Assembly (NCBI GenBank): GCA_964625745.1
Contig: CAZVCJ010000005.1
Coordinates: 3,101 to 67,100 of the forward strand
Origin: CAZVCJ01 sp964625745
Lineage (GTDB): Bacteria; Chloroflexota; Anaerolineae; VGOG01
Length of the DNA stretch: 64,000 nucleotides
Direction: 5' to 3'
A program made the position numbers and the translations under genes. The notes under the pieces were generated by a model. The model was not told the DNA's origin and searched no databases. It worked only from the letters and a program-made list of their open reading frames with translations. The first letter of the stretch is position 1, and each line of letters starts with the position of its first letter. This document shows positions 59,731 through 64,000 of the stretch, in pieces.

Positions 59731-60837
59731 CTAACGATCCAAGTCGGCCATGGTCAGGTTGACACTGCCCACAATGATCACGATGTCCTGTATTTTGTGC
59801 CCCTCGCACATTTCCTTCAGGGCGCTGAGGTTGATCTGCGACGGTGGGCGGATTCGGACGCGGTAAGGCTTGGCCGACCCATCGCTCACGACGTAGAAGC
59901 TCAACTCTCCCTTGGGACACTCAATGCGCCCGTAGGCCTCGCCCTGGGGCGGACGGCGCAAAGCCTTAGCCGCCTGATCGTTCATCACTTCGCCCTCTGG
60001 AATGTCAGTCAGCGCCTGATCAATGATCCGCACACTCTGGCGCATCTCTTTGATGTGCTGGTAGTAACGGTCGTAGACGTCGCCGCTGGGGCAGGTGGGC
60101 ACTTCAAAATCGAAGCGGTCGTAGATGGAGTAGTGGTCCACCTTGCGGATGTCGTAGTCCACGCCGGAGGCGCGCAGCATAGGGCCGGTGATACTGGCGT
60201 TAATGGCCACATCGGCAGGTAGCACCCCGACATCCACGGCCCGGGCCAGGAAGACCTCGTTCTCATTCAGGAAAGTCTCCAACTGGTCAATGAAACCTTT
60301 GAAGTGATCGCTGAACTTCTTAGCAGCCGGCAGGAACTCTTCCGGCAGGTCAGCCGACACACCGCCAGGCCGCATGTAGTTGCACATCATCCGCGAGCCA
60401 CAAGCCCTCTCGAAGAGGTCCAGAATGTGCTCGCGAGCTCGGAAGCAATAGAGGACCGGCGTAAAGTACGCGCCCAGCTCATTCCACAGGAAACCGACGG
60501 CCATCATGTGGTTGATGAGGCGGGTCAGCTCGGCCATGATGACCCGGATGTACTCTGCCCGCTCAGGCACCTCAAGCCCCAGGAGTTTCTCCACGGCCGT
60601 CACATACGCCTGGTTATTGGTCATTGAGCAGACATAGTCCAGACGGTCGGTTAATGGCACTACCTGCACGTAGGTTACATCCTCGCAGAGCTTTTCGATG
60701 CCCCGATGCAGGTAACCCATGACCGGTTCAAGGCCCACCACGGTTTCGCCGTCCAGTTGCAATTTCAATCTGAACACCCCGTGAGTGCTGGGATGCTGGG
60801 GGCCTAAGTTGAGTGTGATGGTCTCTGTTTTGAGCAT
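59731..60837 (-). CDS. nuoD: NADH-quinone oxidoreductase subunit D
   Basis: 368-residue 49-kDa-type subunit. NLGPQHPSTHGVFRL at the N-terminus (quinone-binding His), GYLHRGIEKL and a conserved C-terminus DLDR. Ni-Fe ligand cysteines of the hydrogenase ancestor are absent, as expected for complex I. Length is at the short end for NuoD. Not fused to NuoC. Confidence 0.94.
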   Translation of the reverse strand: MLKTETITLNLGPQHPSTHGVFRLKLQLDGETVVGLEPVMGYLHRGIEKLCEDVTYVQVVPLTDRLDYVCSMTNNQAYVTAVEKLLGLEVPERAEYIRVIMAELTRLINHMMAVGFLWNELGAYFTPVLYCFRAREHILDLFERACGSRMMCNYMRPGGVSADLPEEFLPAAKKFSDHFKGFIDQLETFLNENEVFLARAVDVGVLPADVAINASITGPMLRASGVDYDIRKVDHYSIYDRFDFEVPTCPSGDVYDRYYQHIKEMRQSVRIIDQALTDIPEGEVMNDQAAKALRRPPQGEAYGRIECPKGELSFYVVSDGSAKPYRVRIRPPSQINLSALKEMCEGHKIQDIVIIVGSVNLTMADLDR

Positions 60838-60896
60838 ACGTTGTCCAGTTGGTTTATCGTTTATGGTTTATCATCGCCGGCAAATGGCGAGTGACT

Positions 60897-61061
60897 CTAT
60901 CTCAGTAGTTCCTCGACCGTTGCCAGGTATGTCTCTATAGCATCCTTTATGTTTTCTAGTGCTTCTTCCTCAGTAGAACCCTGGGACCAACATCCTGGCA
61001 ATCCAGGGCACCAGACCGCATAACCTTCGTCGGTTTTCTCAAGCTTGACTCTATATCTCAT
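60897..61061 (-). CDS. HicB-like antitoxin-type protein, orphan
   Basis: 54 residues between nuoC and nuoD: MRYRVKLEKTDEGYAVWCP, then LPGCWSQGSTEEEALENIKD and AIETYLATVEELLR. This is the partial RNase-H-like fold of HicB. agagg precedes the ATG. No hicA toxin gene is next to it, and it has no C-terminal DNA-binding domain. In the same direction as the operon, so probably co-transcribed. Confidence 0.8.
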   Translation of the reverse strand: MRYRVKLEKTDEGYAVWCPGLPGCWSQGSTEEEALENIKDAIETYLATVEELLR

Positions 61062-61073
61062 CAAGAACCTCTC

Positions 61074-61568
61074 TCACCAGTCCGGCCCTGTGGGTCGCGT
61101 GGGCTTCAACTCTTCAAAGGTGTAGGTCCGATTCTCGAAATCCTTGCGCAGCGGGTGGCCGGGGAACCCCTCCCAAAGCAGGATGCGCTTGAGGTTGGGG
61201 TGGCCCTCGAAGCGAATGCCCATGAGATCATAAGCCTCGCGCTCCTGGTAGTTGGCTCCCCGCCAAACGGGAGTCACCGACGGAACCGCCGGGTTCTCCC
61301 TGTCCTCGATGTAGACTTTCAGCACAAAGGGCTCGGTCGTCCGCTCCTTGACGGACCACAGGTGGTAAACCACCTCGAACCGCTCTGGCCGGTCCACGGC
61401 AGTCAGCAAGGCCAGGTAATCCAGTCCACACTCGTCGTGCAGAAACCGCGCCACAGCGGCCACTTTCTCCGGCCCGATAGCCACCGTGAAATCAATCAAC
61501 TCCGGCACATCAACCACGGCCTCGGGAAAGCGTTCTCTGAGCTTGCTTAGAATCTCCTCGTTGGTCAC
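61074..61568 (-). CDS. nuoC: NADH-quinone oxidoreductase subunit C
   Basis: 164-residue 30-kDa-type subunit with the signature YQEREAYDLMGIRFEGHPNLKRILL split over residues 110-135 and a C-terminal DFENRTYTFEELKPTR. Contacts NuoD and NuoI in the peripheral arm. Confidence 0.93.
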   Translation of the reverse strand: MTNEEILSKLRERFPEAVVDVPELIDFTVAIGPEKVAAVARFLHDECGLDYLALLTAVDRPERFEVVYHLWSVKERTTEPFVLKVYIEDRENPAVPSVTPVWRGANYQEREAYDLMGIRFEGHPNLKRILLWEGFPGHPLRKDFENRTYTFEELKPTRPTGPDW

Positions 61569-61618
61569 CTCACTACCTCACTGAATACTGGCTACTCATC
61601 ACTCGTTATCGTTACTGC

Positions 61619-62119
61619 TCACTTGTACCACGACACCGTCTTTATGGATTGATTCATCACCATGTCGTGCAGCTTCATGAATCCCTCGAGCAAGGCCTCG
61701 GGTCGCGGGGGACAGCCAGGCACGTAGACATCCACAGGCAGAATCTCTTTGGCCCCTTGCAACACGGCATAAGACGAGAAAGGGCCGCCCGATATGGCAC
61801 AGTTGCCCATGGCCAGCACGTACTTGGGTTCTGGCATCTGATTGTAGATGCGCAACACCTGGGGGGCCATCTTGTGAGTGATGGTGCCAGCTACGATCAT
61901 CAAGTCGGCTTGCCTGGGCGAGGGACGCATGATCTCCATCCCAAAGCGCGACATGTCGTAGCGAGCAGCCGCCGCGGCGATCATCTCAATAGCACAGCAG
62001 GCCAACCCAAAACTAACCGGCCACATGCTCGACTTGCGCCCCCAGTTGTAGACCTTGTCTACGGTAGTGAGGAAGATGTTACGTTTAAGCTGCTCTTCAA
62101 TCAATTCTTCTTCAGACAT
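61619..62119 (-). CDS. nuoB: NADH-quinone oxidoreductase subunit B
   Basis: 166 residues. The four Cys ligands of cluster N2 are visible: tandem Cys in FGLACCAIEM, one in GNCAISGGPF and one in VPGCPPRPEALLEG. It is the terminal electron donor to quinone. Confidence 0.94.
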   Translation of the reverse strand: MSEEELIEEQLKRNIFLTTVDKVYNWGRKSSMWPVSFGLACCAIEMIAAAAARYDMSRFGMEIMRPSPRQADLMIVAGTITHKMAPQVLRIYNQMPEPKYVLAMGNCAISGGPFSSYAVLQGAKEILPVDVYVPGCPPRPEALLEGFMKLHDMVMNQSIKTVSWYK

Positions 62120-62131
62120 AGATTCCTCTTG

Positions 62132-62488
62132 CTACACCCACTCCAGCGCACCCTTCCGCCAGGCGTAGATCAAGCCACCCACCAGGATAGCCAGGAAGAT
62201 GAACATCTCCACCAGGGCGAAGAGGCCCAACTGGTTGTAGGCCACTGCCCAGGGATAAAGAAAAACGGTCTCGATATCGAAGATGACGAAGACCAGGGCG
62301 TAGATGTAATACTGAACCCTGAACTGTACCCACGTCTCACCGATTGTCTCGAGACCGCATTCGTAGGTGGAAGATTTAACGGGGTCTGGCTTTTTGGGGC
62401 GAACGATGAAGGCCAAGGCTAAGGCAATAATGGGGAAGAGAATGGCAATGATGGCAAAGATACCGATGAAGATATATTGGGTTAGCAA
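62132..62488 (-). CDS. nuoA: NADH-quinone oxidoreductase subunit A
   Basis: 118 residues, three TM helices, with the conserved loop SSTYECGLETIG and FDIETVFLYPWA. TTG start at 62488 with aaggag eight bases upstream. The longer frame would read through the promoter. First gene of the operon. Confidence 0.92.
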   Translation of the reverse strand: MLTQYIFIGIFAIIAILFPIIALALAFIVRPKKPDPVKSSTYECGLETIGETWVQFRVQYYIYALVFVIFDIETVFLYPWAVAYNQLGLFALVEMFIFLAILVGGLIYAWRKGALEWV

Positions 62489-62645
62489 AGCCCAAACTCC
62501 TTCGTTGATGCTGTCACAAACGCGGACTATTATAACATACTTCTCGCAAAAGGACAAGCGTAAGTCGCGGGACAAAGAGCCCAAATTCCTCGTTGACCTT
62601 GACACAAACGGGCGATATTATAGCATACTTCTCGCAAATGTGCAA
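62489..62645 (-). promoter_or_regulatory. Tandemly duplicated nuo promoter
   Basis: The proximal promoter on the minus strand is TTGTCC (62552-62557), 17 bp, TATAAT (62529-62534). A second copy is TTGCAC (62640-62645), 17 bp, TATAAT (62617-62622). About 75 bp around each are ~80% alike, including a decayed copy of the nuoA ribosome-binding site and start in the distal unit. Confidence 0.75.
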
Positions 62646-62717
62646 ATGGTGCAAAAGTGACTCTTGGCGAAAGATGTGGTATAATAGGATCATCAGCGAG
62701 GAAGGGATGATCCAGCT

Positions 62718-63833
62718 TTGCGCGTTCACTCAACCGGCGATACAAACGAAAGTGATTGGAATTCCTTCGTGGCCGCATCCCCTGTGGGTCACGTCCTGCA
62801 ATCGAGCCAGTGGGGCCAACTGAAGGAAAGATTCGGCTGGCAGGTCGCTCACCTGGCCATCGAGGATCGAGGCCAATGGCGGGCCAGCGCCCAGGTGCTC
62901 TTCCGCCCCCTGGGTCCTCAGACCATCGCCTATGTGCCCAAAGGGCCCATCACAGACTGGGCCGATGCAGAGGCGACCCAGGCTCTGCTGGAGGCTCTGC
63001 ACCAGCTTTGCCGCCAGCGCCGCGCCATCTTCCTCAAGATCGAGCCAGACCTGACCGAAGACCGTTCGGCTGAGACTTCGTCGAGCTCAGTCGAGACGCG
63101 CTCACGGCAAAGCCCCACCCTGGCCCAACGCCTCACAGAACTGGGCTTTCGCGTCAGCCCACAGACCATCCAACCTCGATGCACCATCCTGTTGGATCTG
63201 ACACCCAAGCCCGAAGCCATCCTGGCCCGCATGAAATCCAAGACCCGCTACAATATTCGACTGTCGGGGCGCAAAGGCGTAACCGTGCGTGAGGGCACGG
63301 CTGAGGACTTGCCCGGCTTCTACCATCTGATGCGGACTACTGGCGAGCGTGATGGTTTCGGAATCCACAGCGAGTCATATTACGAGACCGCCTACCAGCT
63401 TTTCGTACCCCAGGGCCTGGCTAAACTCTTCCTGGCGACTTTTGAAGACCAGGTTTTAGGCGGGATAATGGCTTTTGCCTTTGGCCGAAGGGCCTGGTAC
63501 ATGTACGGTGCCTCGTCCGACGAACACCGCAACCTCATGCCTAACCACCTCCTCCAGTGGGAGGCCATCAAATGGGCCAGGAAACGCGGCTGCCTGACCT
63601 ATGATTTGTGGGGCATCCCCGATGAAGAAGAGGAGGTACTGGAAAAGGAGTTCCTGAAGCGGAGCGATGGCTTGTGGGGAGTCTATCGCTTCAAACGAGG
63701 CCTTGGTGGCCAGGTGGTGCGCTACCTGGGCGCCTACGACTACGTTTATTCACCATTACTGTACTGGCTTTACAACAAAGTAGTGAGTTACAGGCAAGGT
63801 AGAGGAAGCCCGAGGCTGAAGCCATCGGGCTAA
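62718..63833 (+). CDS. FemAB-family aminoacyltransferase-like protein
   Basis: 371-residue protein with tandem GNAT-like halves of the FemA/B/X type, which transfer amino acids from aminoacyl-tRNA to lipid II. The N-terminal half has FVAASPVGHVLQSSQWG and GPQTIAYVPKGPI. The centre has MKSKTRYNIRLSGRKGV, and the C-terminal part has GGIMAFAFGRRAWYMYGASS and YDLWGIPDEEE. TTG start at 62718 behind gaaggga; promoter-like TATAAT at 62680-62685. Residues SAETSSSSVETRS (63064-63112) come from an in-frame repeat. A peptidoglycan cross-bridge role fits but was not proven. Confidence 0.8.
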   Translation: MRVHSTGDTNESDWNSFVAASPVGHVLQSSQWGQLKERFGWQVAHLAIEDRGQWRASAQVLFRPLGPQTIAYVPKGPITDWADAEATQALLEALHQLCRQRRAIFLKIEPDLTEDRSAETSSSSVETRSRQSPTLAQRLTELGFRVSPQTIQPRCTILLDLTPKPEAILARMKSKTRYNIRLSGRKGVTVREGTAEDLPGFYHLMRTTGERDGFGIHSESYYETAYQLFVPQGLAKLFLATFEDQVLGGIMAFAFGRRAWYMYGASSDEHRNLMPNHLLQWEAIKWARKRGCLTYDLWGIPDEEEEVLEKEFLKRSDGLWGVYRFKRGLGGQVVRYLGAYDYVYSPLLYWLYNKVVSYRQGRGSPRLKPSG

Positions 63834-63940
63834 AAGAGCAAAGCCCCCTTCGGCAGGCTCAGGACACCGCTTCGGGCTGGTCATTCCTGGCCCTGTAGGG
63901 GCTTCGTTCTCTCAGCGCGGGGATTCAGCGCTTGGCGAGC
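63815..63940. repeat. Composite dispersed repeat at the right edge
   Basis: agcccga...tcgggct hairpin with gaggctgaagcc centre, ctaaaagagcaaagccc, a cccttcggcaggctcagga element, and a ggggattcagcgct end. Same order of words as 28541-28640. The remaining bases to 64000 show no gene. Confidence 0.7.
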
Positions 63941-64000
63941 CAAACCAGGATACCGGCAAAGTGCGAGTAACTGAGGTAACAGAGCGCAATCTTTGGAACG

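Overview
The window reads like a contig from an uncultured Chloroflexota bacterium (Anaerolineae-like), probably a metagenome assembly. This is an inference from the following. Base composition is GC-rich. A nuo operon has two adjacent nuoM genes and no nuoEFG. There are two K+-independent-type membrane pyrophosphatases. Short palindromic and tandem repeats lie everywhere, even in frame inside conserved genes. One 100-N scaffold gap is present. No rRNA, tRNA or CRISPR array was found.

Layout. 1-7 kb: two 2-hydroxyacyl-CoA dehydratase-type subunits (the first cut by the left edge), an alkaline-phosphatase-superfamily membrane protein that spans the gap, then a probable serine-synthesis group (class V aminotransferase, SerA and a ParB-fold protein that may be a serine kinase). 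7-19 kb: a defence-like island with an Eco57I-class DNA methyltransferase, a two-gene unknown module ending in a 4-TM protein, a PD-(D/E)XK nuclease with an EVE/PUA-like domain, a PIN/AbrB toxin-antitoxin pair and a PLD-nuclease/SNF2-helicase fusion. Three copies of a repeat built from the 3' end of the methyltransferase gene separate the cargo. 19-34 kb: housekeeping genes (aminotransferase, mnmE, thrC, sbcC, nth, a sugar-epimerase-like cupin, murE) with small toxin-antitoxin remnants. A promoter-leader cassette with a conserved three-codon ORF occurs twice around a DUF433/DUF5615 pair.

35-37.4 kb: an integron-like array without integrase. It has a consensus promoter, attC-like sites and three co-directional cassettes (TIR protein, DUF429 protein, 1-TM protein). 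37.7-47.4 kb (minus strand): two pyrophosphatase genes bracket a signalling group (response regulator, REC-histidine kinase, GAF-histidine kinase-like protein) and a REP-associated transposase surrounded by REP palindromes.

47.5-62.5 kb (minus strand): an F0-only ATP synthase block (atpI/Z-B-E-F/H, with b and delta C-terminal parts fused) and the complex I operon nuoA-B-C-(hicB)-D-H-I-J-(unknown)-K-L-M-M-N. A consensus promoter with an SRP-RNA-like transcript lies on the opposite strand next to nuoK. 62.7-64 kb: a FemAB-family gene and a composite repeat.

Taken together, the right half builds and uses ion gradients (complex I, F0, pyrophosphatases). The left half joins amino-acid and wall metabolism with mobile, defence-rich segments whose boundaries are duplicated gene ends or recombination sites.
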